DNA of 64,000 nucleotides from Halorubrum amylolyticum (GTDB taxonomy: Archaea > Halobacteriota > Halobacteria > Halobacteriales > Haloferacaceae): assembly GCF_004114995.1 (NCBI RefSeq), contig NZ_SDJP01000011.1, positions 19,598 through 83,597 on the forward strand, given 5' to 3'. The translations under genes and the position numbers were made by a program. The notes under the pieces are model-generated. The model saw only the letters and a program-made list of their open reading frames with translations. It ran no database searches and was not told the DNA's origin. Of the stretch, positions 27,264 to 37,170 are shown piece by piece; position 1 is the first letter of the stretch; each line of letters starts with the position of its first letter.

Positions 27264-27539
27264 GCGGTGGCGCGCGCCTCCGAGTGGCCGCCACCGGCGG
27301 CCGCGAGGAGCGCGTGCGAGGGAGTCAGTCGCCGGAGCGAAGCGGAGGCGACTGACGAGGCTGGGGAGGCGTGAGGCTACGGTGCCCTGCGGTGCCGTAC
27401 GGTGCGGGGCGGGACTCAAAGGGGCAGCCGGGAGGACGCCGGAGGCGACGCAAGCACCGCAGGAACGAGCGAAGCGAGTGACGAGGAGCGCAGCGAGCGT
27501 GCGGCGTCCTCCCGGCTGGGGATTTGACGGTGTTCACCG
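27264..27539 (+). ncRNA. dispersed structured repeat, copy 1
   Basis: A 276-bp element between ilvA and cysS. It shares the start GCGGTGGCGCGCGCCTCCGAG, GGGGAGGCGTGAGG, GGACTCAAAGGGGCAG and the end GGTGTTCACCG with copy 2 at 34002. Stem A pairs 27324-27333 with 27347-27356 (10 bp perfect). Stem B pairs 27425-27440 with 27503-27518 (16 bp perfect) around a 62-nt inner part. The arm sequences differ from copy 2 yet still pair. It has no coding pattern. I call it a candidate RNA because pairing is preserved; a non-coding mobile repeat is the alternative. The rest of the 27233-27714 gap has only TATA-like A/T stretches (27558-27565). Confidence 0.5.
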
Positions 27540-27714
27540 TCGATCTACTGTCGGTTATTTATAAGCGAGTAGCTGGAGGTTTGACAGTATTTGTCACCGA
27601 CCCGCGGTCGATATCGGCTGTGAACACGTAAGCAGGCGGGTCGCTGGAAGACACGTCTACGTCGTCTCGCCCGATCCGACGATTTGAAACGCTCACCTCG
27701 GCAACGGAGTCGTA

Positions 27715-29238
<1,524 letters not shown>

Positions 29239-29268
29239 CGACCGATCGGGAGCATCTCTCCTCGTCGG

Positions 29269-29595
29269 TCAGAGATAGTGGATCGACGTGTCGGTATCGG
29301 ATCGATCCTGCAGATGCGAATCGACAGCCTTCACCACGTCCCCGATCTTCCGTCTCGACTGCCGGACGTAGATCAACCCGCAATGGGTCAGCCCGTTGTC
29401 TGTGACGAGGGAGAGAAAATCGTCGTCGAACGTCAACAGGACCCAATCGTTGTCCGCCGCGAAACGTAACTGTTCGCGGTCGGGATCGCCGAGTGTGCCT
29501 TCTTCGCGCGCCGTGTGGACCGTCCAGCCGCGGCGACGGAGGCCGTCGGCGACCGGAATCCAAATACTCTCGTCGCAGTACAGCTCAGTCGTCAT
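29269..29595 (-). CDS. DUF5615 PIN-like toxin
   Basis: A 108-aa PIN-fold protein of the DUF5615 type, the toxin-like partner of DUF433 proteins. It starts MTTELYCDESIWIPVADGLR, with the acidic pair D8/E9, and has LLTFDDDFLSL with further acidic residues (about 54-58) expected to bind metal in a nuclease site. GLIYVRQSRRK is also typical. It overlaps the upstream DUF433 gene by 4 nt (ATGA). The pair sits between cysS and pheA and is less GC-rich than its neighbours, suggesting acquisition. Confidence 0.85.
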   Translation of the reverse strand: MTTELYCDESIWIPVADGLRRRGWTVHTAREEGTLGDPDREQLRFAADNDWVLLTFDDDFLSLVTDNGLTHCGLIYVRQSRRKIGDVVKAVDSHLQDRSDTDTSIHYL

Positions 29596-29822
29596 ACCGC
29601 GGCCGGCTCGGAGGAAGACGACCTGAAATCATCGATGTGGTCGTAGTAGTACGCCAGCGCCCGGTGGACATCTGCGAGGCTGAGGTCGGGATACAGCTGC
29701 GTGATCTCATCGGGTTCGTAGCCACTGTGTTCGTACGCTGCGGCGACATCCTTCACGCGAATCCCTGTCCCCTCGATCGTGGGCGCACCGTCGCTGTGTT
29801 CGGGATCTCGGACGATCACCAT
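29592..29822 (-). CDS. DUF433 antitoxin-like protein
   Basis: A 76-aa protein of the DUF433 family, usually encoded next to DUF5615 PIN-like proteins. The core PTIEGTGIRVKDVAAAYEHSG then YEPDEITQLYPDLSLADVHRAL is the family's HTH-like domain (recognising PxIxGTRIxV). It is the first gene of the pair and probably represses its own promoter, as antitoxins do; that is inferred. The C-terminus is a short Ser-rich tail. Confidence 0.85.
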   Translation of the reverse strand: MVIVRDPEHSDGAPTIEGTGIRVKDVAAAYEHSGYEPDEITQLYPDLSLADVHRALAYYYDHIDDFRSSSSEPAAV

Positions 29823-29877
29823 ACGATCGATCTATCCCCCGACGACTTGAACTATCGGGTGGACGAATCGGAGACGC

Positions 29878-30684
29878 CTACTCTAACACGTGCTCCGTGT
29901 CGTACGATCCGAGCACCTTGACCCACCCGTTGTCGGCGATGGCCTCCACGTCCCCGACCGCCTTCGCCATGTGGTCCTCGTAGAGGCCGGCGTCCACGTC
30001 GAAGTGGAACAGGTAGTCGCCGAGTCGCTCGCCGCTCGGGCGCGACTCGATCCGCGAGAGGTTGAGGTTGCGGTCGGCGAACGCCTCCAGCAGTTCGAGC
30101 AGCAGCCCGGGGTAGTTCGCGTTCGGGTAGACGATGAGGGTCGTCTTCCCGCCGGCGTCGGAGCGCGCGGACTCGGGGGCGACGACGAGGAACCGGGTCG
30201 CGTTGGAGGTGCGGTCCTGGATGTCCTCGGCGAGGATGGTGAGGTCGTCGCCGGCGTTGTCCGGGTGGCCGATCCCGGCGACGCGGGCGTCCTCGCGGGC
30301 GCGCTCGACCCCCCGGGCGGTGGAGGCGACCGCTTCGAGCCCCGCCTCCGGATGGTTGGCCTCCAGCCAGTTGCGGCACTGCGCGAGCGCCTGCGAGTGG
30401 CTGGCGACGACCTCGAACTCCGACCCCTGCGCGAGGAGGGCGTGGCGGATGGGGGTGACGACCTCGCGGGTGACCGCCACGTCGTGATCGGCTAAGGCGT
30501 CGAGGCTCTCCGTGACGGAGCCCTCGATGCTGTTCTCGATGGGGACGACCCCCCGCTCGAACTCGCCGGCCGCGACGGCGTCGACGATGGCGGTGACAGA
30601 CTCGCGGAACGACACCTCGGCGGCGACGGCCCGCGCCGCACGGTGCGAGTACGTGCCGGCGGGGCCGAGCGTGACGGCGTTCAT
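29878..30684 (-). CDS. pheA: prephenate dehydratase
   Basis: A 268-aa enzyme that converts prephenate to phenylpyruvate in phenylalanine synthesis. The catalytic domain (1-175) starts VTLGPAGTYSHRAARAV and has VVPIENSIEGSVTESLD and the catalytic TRFLVVAPE. A C-terminal ACT domain (about 185-265) has NYPGLLLELLEAFADRNLNLS then RIESRPSGERLGDYLF, including the ESRP motif that binds phenylalanine, so feedback inhibition is likely. The start MNAVTLGPAG is preferred to a GTG three codons upstream. Confidence 0.93.
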   Translation of the reverse strand: MNAVTLGPAGTYSHRAARAVAAEVSFRESVTAIVDAVAAGEFERGVVPIENSIEGSVTESLDALADHDVAVTREVVTPIRHALLAQGSEFEVVASHSQALAQCRNWLEANHPEAGLEAVASTARGVERAREDARVAGIGHPDNAGDDLTILAEDIQDRTSNATRFLVVAPESARSDAGGKTTLIVYPNANYPGLLLELLEAFADRNLNLSRIESRPSGERLGDYLFHFDVDAGLYEDHMAKAVGDVEAIADNGWVKVLGSYDTEHVLE

Positions 30685-30821
30685 CGACTGCACTTATAAG
30701 ACCGGCTGTGAAAAGCGTGCGGGGTCTGACGTGTCCGCTCGGAGGTCGCCATCGGTCCGGCCGCCCGCCAGCGGCTTCGACCCCGTGTTTACTTCCATCC
30801 GGGCCGCGATCCGAGCAACGC

Positions 30822-31055
30822 ATGGGAATTCTCGACGCGTTCGGCTCGTTGGCCAGTTCACTGATCGCGGGGGTCGTCATGCTCGCGTTCGCAATCTTGA
30901 GCCTGTTCGTCACGGTGTTCGTCGTCGACATCGCCGCCGCGATCGGCGGGCTCAACCCCGACGACAGCTACGTCGTTCTCGGCGCGACGATCCTCGCCGC
31001 CTCGGCCATCATCGCCGGCGGCGTCGGCTTCGCGCTTCCCGAGGACGCGGCGTAA
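30822..31055 (+). CDS. small two-helix membrane protein
   Basis: A 77-aa protein made of two membrane helices (about 12-40 and 50-70) with a short polar loop (GGLNPDDSY). It starts MGILDAFGSLASSLIAGVV. There is no recognised family. The ATG at 30822 is chosen because the upstream in-frame extension is Arg/Ser-rich and unlike membrane-protein starts. Function unknown. Confidence 0.55.
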   Translation: MGILDAFGSLASSLIAGVVMLAFAILSLFVTVFVVDIAAAIGGLNPDDSYVVLGATILAASAIIAGGVGFALPEDAA

Positions 31056-31084
31056 CCGCACGACTCGGCGAAGACACACCCTCT

Positions 31085-31100
31085 CGTTTTTATACCGGAC
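31085..31100 (+). terminator. possible T-rich terminator
   Basis: CTCGTTTTTATACC follows the small membrane gene by about 30 bp; T-runs terminate archaeal RNA polymerase. Confidence 0.3.
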
Positions 31101-31166
31101 CGTCGACAGCCAGCGGCGCGGCGCCCGTGAGCAACAGCACGGCGAGGGCGACGCCCGGCGCGCGGC

Positions 31167-31700
31167 TCACTCCCCGTCGGTCGGCACCGCCGCCAGCGCG
31201 TCCTCGACGACCCGGACCGCGGTCGCCCCGTCGCGTCGCCCGACGACGACGACGAGGGTCTCCCCGGCGACGCCGGCGGCCTCGATCGCGACGCCGGCGG
31301 TCGCGAGCCGACGGAGGACCGCCGCGAGCGCCGGGGCGTCGACCGCCCCGGTCGCGAGGATCGCGGTGTCGCGTCCGTCGGGGACGACCGCCGCGCCGCC
31401 GACGCGGAGGAGGGGGTCGGCGGCGGGACCGTCCTCCGGGTCCTCCGTCACCCCCACCCCGCTCCGCATCGACACGCTGGCCGCGCGGTCGGCGGTCGCG
31501 TAGTCGGCTAGCTCCTCGCGGAACCGGCGGAGCGCGGTCGCGATCGCGTCGGTGTCGGCGTCTCCCTCGCCGTCGCCGAGGCCGGCCTCGTCGGCCAGCC
31601 ACGCGGCGGCGGCGCTGTGGTTGAGGACGCCGGCGCGGAGCGCGTCGAGGACGAAGGGGCGCGCTCGGGCGGCCTCGCGGGTCTCGGCTGCGAGCGACAT
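31167..31700 (-). CDS. conserved haloarchaeal protein with ACT-like C-terminus
   Basis: A 177-aa soluble protein. The N-terminal part (MSLAAETREAARARPFVLDAL then RAGVLNHSAAAAWL) looks like a helical DNA-binding-like bundle. The C-terminal half (AILATGAVDAPALAAVLRRL, GVAIEAAGVAGETLVVVVGRRD) has the beta-alpha-beta rhythm of an ACT-like domain. The start at 31700 is preferred to an upstream Met because this N-terminus is compact and plausible. I do not recognise a characterised relative. Confidence 0.6.
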   Translation of the reverse strand: MSLAAETREAARARPFVLDALRAGVLNHSAAAAWLADEAGLGDGEGDADTDAIATALRRFREELADYATADRAASVSMRSGVGVTEDPEDGPAADPLLRVGGAAVVPDGRDTAILATGAVDAPALAAVLRRLATAGVAIEAAGVAGETLVVVVGRRDGATAVRVVEDALAAVPTDGE

Positions 31701-31828
31701 GGCCGACCCTGCGGCGCGGGGCGGCATGGCGGTTTCGGTCGTCGGATCGGAAGCGAGAGACGAGCGTCGGTTTCCCACGGCGTCGCACGTGCCGAAGTCC
31801 CTAAGAGCGGCGCGCCCCCAGCGTGCGT

Positions 31829-32698
31829 ATGCAGTCGCTCGTCATCGTCGCACACGGCTCACACCTCAATCCGGGGTCGAGCGCGCCGACGTACGACCAC
31901 GCGGACACCATCCGCGCGACCGGCGCCTTCGACGAGGTGCGCACCGGCTTCTGGAAGGAGGAGCCGCACTTCCGCGAGGTGCTTCGCACCGTCGAGGGCG
32001 ACGAGATATACGTCGTCCCGCTGTTCGTCTCCGAGGGCTACTTCACCGAGCAGGTGATCCCCCGCGAGCTTCGGCTGGAGGGGTGGGACGTCTCGGAGTG
32101 GGACTCCGACGGCCTCTCGGCCGACCAGGCCACCCTCGTCGCCGAGGACATCGACCGCGAGGTCCACTACTGCGGCCCGGTGGGGACCCACCGCGCGATG
32201 ACCGACGTGATCGTCCGGCGCGCGGAGTCGGTCACCGGCGACCCCGAGGTGGGCGAGGGGTTCGGCCTCGCCGTCGTCGGCCACGGCACCGAGCGCAACG
32301 AGAACTCGGCGAAGGCGATCGAGTACCACGCCGACCGGATCGCCGAGCGCGGCCGCTTCGACGAGGTGAAGGCGCTCTACATGGACGAAGAGCCCGAGGT
32401 CGACGACCTCCCCGAGTTCTTCGAGAGCGACGACGTGGTCCTCGTTCCCCTGTTCATCGCCGACGGCTACCACACCCAGGAGGACATCCCGGAGGACGTT
32501 GGGCTCTGCGAGGATCACACCGAGGGGTACGACGTGCCCAGCGAGGTCGACGGCACCCGGATCTGGTACGCGGGCGCGGTGGGCACCGAGCCCCTGATGG
32601 CCGACGTGATCTTGGAGCGCGCGGCCGACGCCGGCGCCGACCTCGGGACCGCGCTCGACGACGTGCGGGAGACGACCCGCGTCGCCACGGGGGACTGA
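31829..32698 (+). CDS. cbiX: CbiX-type sirohydrochlorin cobaltochelatase
   Basis: A 289-aa two-domain chelatase; each half repeats the CbiX fold, with VIVAHGSHLNPGS (4-16) and VVGHGTERNENS (about 150-161) carrying the metal-site histidines. PLFVSEGYFTEQVIPRE and PLFIADGYHTQEDIPED are the matching second motifs. It inserts cobalt (or iron) into sirohydrochlorin in the anaerobic B12 branch. A GTG two codons upstream is possible. It is 2 bp from the DR2241-type gene, so the two form an operon away from the cob cluster at 59-64 kb. Confidence 0.85.
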   Translation: MQSLVIVAHGSHLNPGSSAPTYDHADTIRATGAFDEVRTGFWKEEPHFREVLRTVEGDEIYVVPLFVSEGYFTEQVIPRELRLEGWDVSEWDSDGLSADQATLVAEDIDREVHYCGPVGTHRAMTDVIVRRAESVTGDPEVGEGFGLAVVGHGTERNENSAKAIEYHADRIAERGRFDEVKALYMDEEPEVDDLPEFFESDDVVLVPLFIADGYHTQEDIPEDVGLCEDHTEGYDVPSEVDGTRIWYAGAVGTEPLMADVILERAADAGADLGTALDDVRETTRVATGD

Positions 32699-32700
32699 CC

Positions 32701-33906
32701 GTGTCCGACCCCACTCCCGCGAGCGTCGAGGCCGCGGTCGACGAGCCCGACGTCCCCGAGATCGATCTCCCGAGCGACGCCTTCGACGCGGTGCTCGACG
32801 CGCTCGCCGACCGCGACCCCGGCGAGCCCCTCCGGTTCGAGGGGTTCAGCGTGGCCCGCGCCGGGGACGACCACGGCGACGCGGACGGGCGGTACCGCCT
32901 CGACCCCGCCGACGGCGACCGTCGGACCGGGCTGTCCGAGCGCGAACTCCACGAGGCCCTCGACGAGCGCGCGCCGGCGGTCACGGACTGGTACGCCTTC
33001 GAGCGCGTCGTCGGCGAGTTCGGCCCGCGCCGCGCGTTCCTGCGCTGGCTGGAGGACGCCGACGGCGCGACGGTGGCGACCCGGTACGCCGCGCTCGCCG
33101 AGGGGATCGAGCGCGCGTGGGGCGAACTGCGGGTTACGGCCACCGTCACCGACCGCGGCGAGCGACGATACGACGTGCGCCACGCCGACGACGCCGGCGT
33201 CCCGGTCGACGACCTCGACAGCTACGACGACCCCCTCGACGCCCGCGATCTGGTGACGCTCGACGAGAAGGGGCGGTACCGCCCCCTCAAGACCGCGCCG
33301 TCGCTCGCGGGCGGGTGGGTGTTCCCCGACCTCGGCCCGCGGGACGCCTACGAGGCGGTCGAGACGATCTACCCCGCGACGGTCGCCAACTGGCACCGGG
33401 AGCGCGAGGGCGAGCTCGACGTGAGCCACTGGCGCGAGACGATGGAACGGCAGTCCGGCATCTACGGCGTCGTGAAGACGTGGGACCGCGGCGAGGGGCA
33501 CGAGCACGTCAACTGGGTCGCGGAGGCGTGCTGCGACGACTCGCAGTGTCTGAAGCGCCGCGAGTGGGAGTACGACGACGAGACCGACCTCGATGTCGAC
33601 GGCGGCGACGGCGTCTTCCCCTGCCGCGAGCCCTGCTCGGTCGTCGTCTCGGCCGCGCGCAAGTGGACGCGACTGGAGAGCGAGCAGCCCCGGACCTACG
33701 AGTTCGAGCTGACGCCGAGCGAGAAAGAGCAGGTCGAGGAGATCATCGACGCGGTCGCCGACGGTCGGATCGACGAGATCCGCGAGGCCGACACGAAGGA
33801 GGGCGCGAACCGCTACCGCGCCCGCTTTTTGCGCGCCAAGCTGTTCGACGACGAGGGGAACCTCGGCGGCGTGCCGACGGAACCGGACGAGGACGACGAG
33901 GAGTAG
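32701..33906 (+). CDS. DR2241-type 4Fe-4S protein
   Basis: A 401-aa protein of the DR2241 family, often next to cbiX in haloarchaea. The start is a GTG two bases after the cbiX stop. The cluster-binding cysteines are clear: ACCDDSQCLKRREW (about 277-290) and PCREPCSVVVSAARKW (about 305-320). An acidic N-terminal region (1-130) comes first and a helical C-terminal region (ELTPSEKEQVEEIIDAVADG) closes it. A role in cobalamin or tetrapyrrole synthesis is inferred from the neighbour. Confidence 0.75.
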   Translation: MSDPTPASVEAAVDEPDVPEIDLPSDAFDAVLDALADRDPGEPLRFEGFSVARAGDDHGDADGRYRLDPADGDRRTGLSERELHEALDERAPAVTDWYAFERVVGEFGPRRAFLRWLEDADGATVATRYAALAEGIERAWGELRVTATVTDRGERRYDVRHADDAGVPVDDLDSYDDPLDARDLVTLDEKGRYRPLKTAPSLAGGWVFPDLGPRDAYEAVETIYPATVANWHREREGELDVSHWRETMERQSGIYGVVKTWDRGEGHEHVNWVAEACCDDSQCLKRREWEYDDETDLDVDGGDGVFPCREPCSVVVSAARKWTRLESEQPRTYEFELTPSEKEQVEEIIDAVADGRIDEIREADTKEGANRYRARFLRAKLFDDEGNLGGVPTEPDEDDEE

Positions 33907-34001
33907 AGGGCGTTACGCCGCTTCGAACCCCGCCACACCGACGCTGCGGACACTGTTTATAAATGATACTGACCGGTAGCGATAGCTGTTTATAAGCAAA
34001 C

Positions 34002-34269
34002 GCGGTGGCGCGCGCCTCCGAGCGGGCCGGCGGCCCGCGAGGAGCGCCGCGCGAGGGAGTCGGTCGCCCGGAGCAACGCGGAGGGCGACCGACGAGGTTG
34101 GGGAGGCGTGAGGTGCTGTGCGGAGCGGTGCAGGGTGGGACTCAAAGGGGCAGTCGGCGAGGCGGACACAGGCGACGCAAGCACTGGAAGGAGCGAGCAC
34201 CGCGAGCGACTGAAGCGCACAGCGAGCGTGTGTCCGCCTCGCCGATTGGGGCTTTGGAGGTGTTCACCG
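34002..34269 (+). ncRNA. dispersed structured repeat, copy 2
   Basis: A 268-bp second copy of the element at 27264, in the same orientation, between the DR2241 gene and topA. Stem A pairs 34059-34069 with 34083-34093 (11 bp). Stem B pairs 34151-34170 with 34229-34248 (20 bp, one G-U). The stem B arms differ from copy 1 in most central positions but still pair. TATA-like boxes lie at 33989-33996 and 34285-34293. The remaining intergenic sequence (33907-34476) shows no gene. Confidence 0.5.
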
Positions 34270-34476
34270 CGGAGTCCTCGATCACTTATAAATGAGCGGC
34301 TCGGACTTTTGAGAGATCCATCGCGCCGCCGACAGCGACTGCACACAAACGGGAGAACACGACGACGAGCCAGTGAGCACTCCAAACAGATGAGACGTAC
34401 ACGTACAGCCGCGCATGCGGGCGATCAAAAGCGTATCGCGAAACCTTTAGACGGGAGAGCGGCGTATCTCGGTGCA

Positions 34477-37071
34477 ATGAGTCGCGGCCCCGAGCTGATC
34501 ATCACGGAGAAGGACAACGCGGCGCGTCGCATCGCCGACATCCTGAGCGGCGAGTCCGCGACGGCGGAGCGGGAGAACGACGTGAACGTGTACAAGTGGG
34601 GCGGCAAGCGCTGTATCGGCCTCTCGGGCCACGTCGTCGGCGTCGACTTCCCCGCCGAGTACAACGACTGGCGCGACGTGGAGCCGGTCGAGCTGATCGA
34701 CGCGCCGGTCACCAAGGAACCGACCCAGGAGGGGATCGTCGCCGCGCTCCGCAAGCTCGCGCGCAACGCCTCTCGGGTCGTGATCGCGACCGACTACGAC
34801 CGCGAGGGCGAACTGATCGGCAAGGAGGCGTACGAGCTGGTGCGGGAGGTGAACGAGGACGCCCCGATCGACCGGGTCCGCTTCTCGTCGATCACCGAAA
34901 ACGAGGTGAACGAGGCGTTCGCGAACCCCGACGAGCTCGACTTCGATCTGGCCGCCGCCGGGGAGGCCCGACAGGTGATCGACCTGACGTGGGGCGCGGC
35001 GCTCACCCGGTTCCTCTCCTTATCCGCCCGCCAGCTCGGCGACGACTTCATCTCGGTGGGCCGGGTGCAGGGGCCGACGCTCAAGCTGATCGTCGACCGC
35101 GAGCGCGAGATACAGGCGTTCGACCCCGAGTCCTACTGGGAGCTGTACGGGAACCTGACGAAGTCCGGCGGCGACCCCTTCGAGGCGCGCTACTTCTACT
35201 TAAACGACGAGGGCAACGAGGCCGAGCGCGTCTGGGACGGCGACGTCGCCGAGGTCCTGACGGAGGCCCTCGACGCGGCCGACGAGGCGGTCGTCGACGA
35301 CGTTCGCCGCCGCACCCGCACCGACGACCCGCCGACTCCCTTCAACACCACGGCGTTCATCCGCGCCGCGGGCTCGCTCGGCTATTCCGCCCAGCGCGCC
35401 ATGTCGCTCGCGGAGGACCTGTACACCGCCGGCTACGTCACCTACCCGCGGACGGACAACACGGTGTACCCGGAAGATCTCGACCCCGAAGAGCTAATCC
35501 AAGAGCTCTCGGCCGCCTCGACGTTCGGGACGGACGCGAAGGGCCTCCTCGAACAGGAGGAGATAGAGCCCACCGAAGGCGACGAGGAGACCACCGACCA
35601 CCCGCCGATCCACCCGACCGGCGAGCTCCCCGCCGCCTCCGACCTCTCGGAGGACGAGTGGGAGGTGTACGAGCTGATCGTCCGCCGCTTCCTCGCGACC
35701 TGCGCCGAGCCCGCGACGTGGGAGCGGCTCCGCGTCGTCGCGCTCGCGAACGGCGCGGCGACCGGGATCGCCGAGCGCGCGGACGGGCTCGCCGCCCTCC
35801 GCGACCCGGCCGACGCCGACGGTCCCGCCGACCTCGCCGCCGACGGCGGGCTCCGGCTGAAGGCCAACGGGAAGCGCCTGCTGGAGGCGGGCTACCACGA
35901 CGTCTACCCCTACCGCTCCAGCGACGAGCGGATCGTCCCCGACGTGGAGGTCGGCGAGACGCTCGCGCTCACCGACCGGCGGACGGACGCGAAGGAGACC
36001 CAGCCGCCCCGCCGGTACGGGCAGTCCCGGCTCATCGAGGAGATGGAGAAGCGCGGCGTCGGCACGAAGGCCACCCGCCACCGCACCTTGGAGAAGCTGT
36101 ACGACCGCAACTACATCGAGAGCGACCCGCCGCGGCCGACCCGGCTCGCGGAGGCGGTCGTCGAGGCCGCAGAGGAGTTCGCCGAGCACATCGTCAGCGA
36201 GGAGATGACCGCCCAGCTCGAACGCGACATGCAGGCGATCGCCGCGGGCGAGAAGGGGTACGACGAGGTGACCGAGGAGTCCCGCGAGCTGCTCGATCGC
36301 GTGTTCGAGGACCTCACCGAGTCGCGCGAGGCGGTCGGCGACCACCTCCAGAAGTCGCTGAAGGCGGACAAGACGCTCGGCCCCTGTCCCGAGTGCGGCG
36401 AGGACCTCCTCGTCCGGAAGTCCCGGCAGGGCTCGTACTTCGTCGGCTGCGACGGCTACCCCGACTGCGAGTACACCCTGCCGCTCCCCTCGACGGGGAA
36501 GCCGCTCATCCTCGACGAGACCTGCGAGGACCACGAGCTCCGGCACGTGAAGATGCTCGCGGGCCGGAAGACGTTCGTCCACGGCTGCCCGCAGTGCAAG
36601 GCCGACGAGGCCGACGAACAGGAGGACGAGGTGATCGGGGCGTGTCCCGAATGTGGCGAAGAGCACGGGGGAGAATTGGCCATCAAGCGGCTCCGCTCCG
36701 GCTCCCGGCTCGTCGGCTGCACGCGCTACCCCGACTGCGACTACTCGCTGCCGCTCCCCCGGCGCGGCGAGATCGAGGTCACCGACGAGAGCTGCGAGGA
36801 GCACGGCCTCCCGCACCTCCGGGTCCACTCCGGCGATGAGCCGTGGGAACTGGGCTGTCCCATCTGCAACTACCGAGAGTTCACCGCCCGGCAGGAGGGC
36901 TCGGAGCTCCAGACCGTCGAGGGGATCGGCGAGAAGACCGCGGAGAAGCTGAAGGACGCCGGCGTCGACGGCGTCGACGACCTCAAGTCGCTCGACCCGG
37001 ACGAGCTGGCGGCCGACGTCGACGGCGTGGGCGCCGACACGGTCCGCGACTGGCAGGCGAAGGCGGACTAG
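34477..37071 (+). CDS. topA: DNA topoisomerase I (type IA)
   Basis: An 864-aa topoisomerase that relaxes negative supercoils. The N-terminal TOPRIM domain has LIITEKDNAARRIADIL and VIATDYDREGELIGKEA, with the metal-binding DYDRE. The active-site tyrosine is Y323 in YVTYPRTDNT. The C-terminal part has three zinc ribbons (CPECGEDLLVRKSRQG; CPQCKADEA with CPECGEEHGG; CPICNYREF) between about 635 and 805, then a helix-hairpin-helix pair (VEGIGEKTAEKLKDAGVDGV, then DVDGVGADTVRDW). The start at 34477 matches MSRGPELIITEK, and a TATA-like CCTTTAG lies about 30 bp upstream. Confidence 0.94.
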   Translation: MSRGPELIITEKDNAARRIADILSGESATAERENDVNVYKWGGKRCIGLSGHVVGVDFPAEYNDWRDVEPVELIDAPVTKEPTQEGIVAALRKLARNASRVVIATDYDREGELIGKEAYELVREVNEDAPIDRVRFSSITENEVNEAFANPDELDFDLAAAGEARQVIDLTWGAALTRFLSLSARQLGDDFISVGRVQGPTLKLIVDREREIQAFDPESYWELYGNLTKSGGDPFEARYFYLNDEGNEAERVWDGDVAEVLTEALDAADEAVVDDVRRRTRTDDPPTPFNTTAFIRAAGSLGYSAQRAMSLAEDLYTAGYVTYPRTDNTVYPEDLDPEELIQELSAASTFGTDAKGLLEQEEIEPTEGDEETTDHPPIHPTGELPAASDLSEDEWEVYELIVRRFLATCAEPATWERLRVVALANGAATGIAERADGLAALRDPADADGPADLAADGGLRLKANGKRLLEAGYHDVYPYRSSDERIVPDVEVGETLALTDRRTDAKETQPPRRYGQSRLIEEMEKRGVGTKATRHRTLEKLYDRNYIESDPPRPTRLAEAVVEAAEEFAEHIVSEEMTAQLERDMQAIAAGEKGYDEVTEESRELLDRVFEDLTESREAVGDHLQKSLKADKTLGPCPECGEDLLVRKSRQGSYFVGCDGYPDCEYTLPLPSTGKPLILDETCEDHELRHVKMLAGRKTFVHGCPQCKADEADEQEDEVIGACPECGEEHGGELAIKRLRSGSRLVGCTRYPDCDYSLPLPRRGEIEVTDESCEEHGLPHLRVHSGDEPWELGCPICNYREFTARQEGSELQTVEGIGEKTAEKLKDAGVDGVDDLKSLDPDELAADVDGVGADTVRDWQAKAD

Positions 37072-37136
37072 CGCTCGGCCGTCGAGGAGCTTTCTCCCGT
37101 CGGGGAACCCCACGCCGTCGGGACCTTCCCTCGGCG

Positions 37137-37145
37137 TTTATAAGT
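37137..37145 (+). promoter_or_regulatory. TATA box of histidine kinase gene
   Basis: TTTATAAGT centred about 30 nt before the ATG at 37171, giving a leaderless or nearly leaderless transcript. Confidence 0.55.
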
Positions 37146-37170
37146 TTCCCGCCCGTCACACGAGGCATGG

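Noticed and set aside
27264..27539. SRP (7S) RNA or RNase P RNA
   Set aside because: Length is similar to SRP RNA, but a second diverged copy exists within 7 kb and I could not find the conserved SRP helix 8 motif or RNase P core boxes.
30694..30700. CTTATAAG as the pheA TATA box
   Set aside because: It lies only about 10-15 nt before the chosen pheA start, too close for a normal haloarchaeal promoter; left unassigned.
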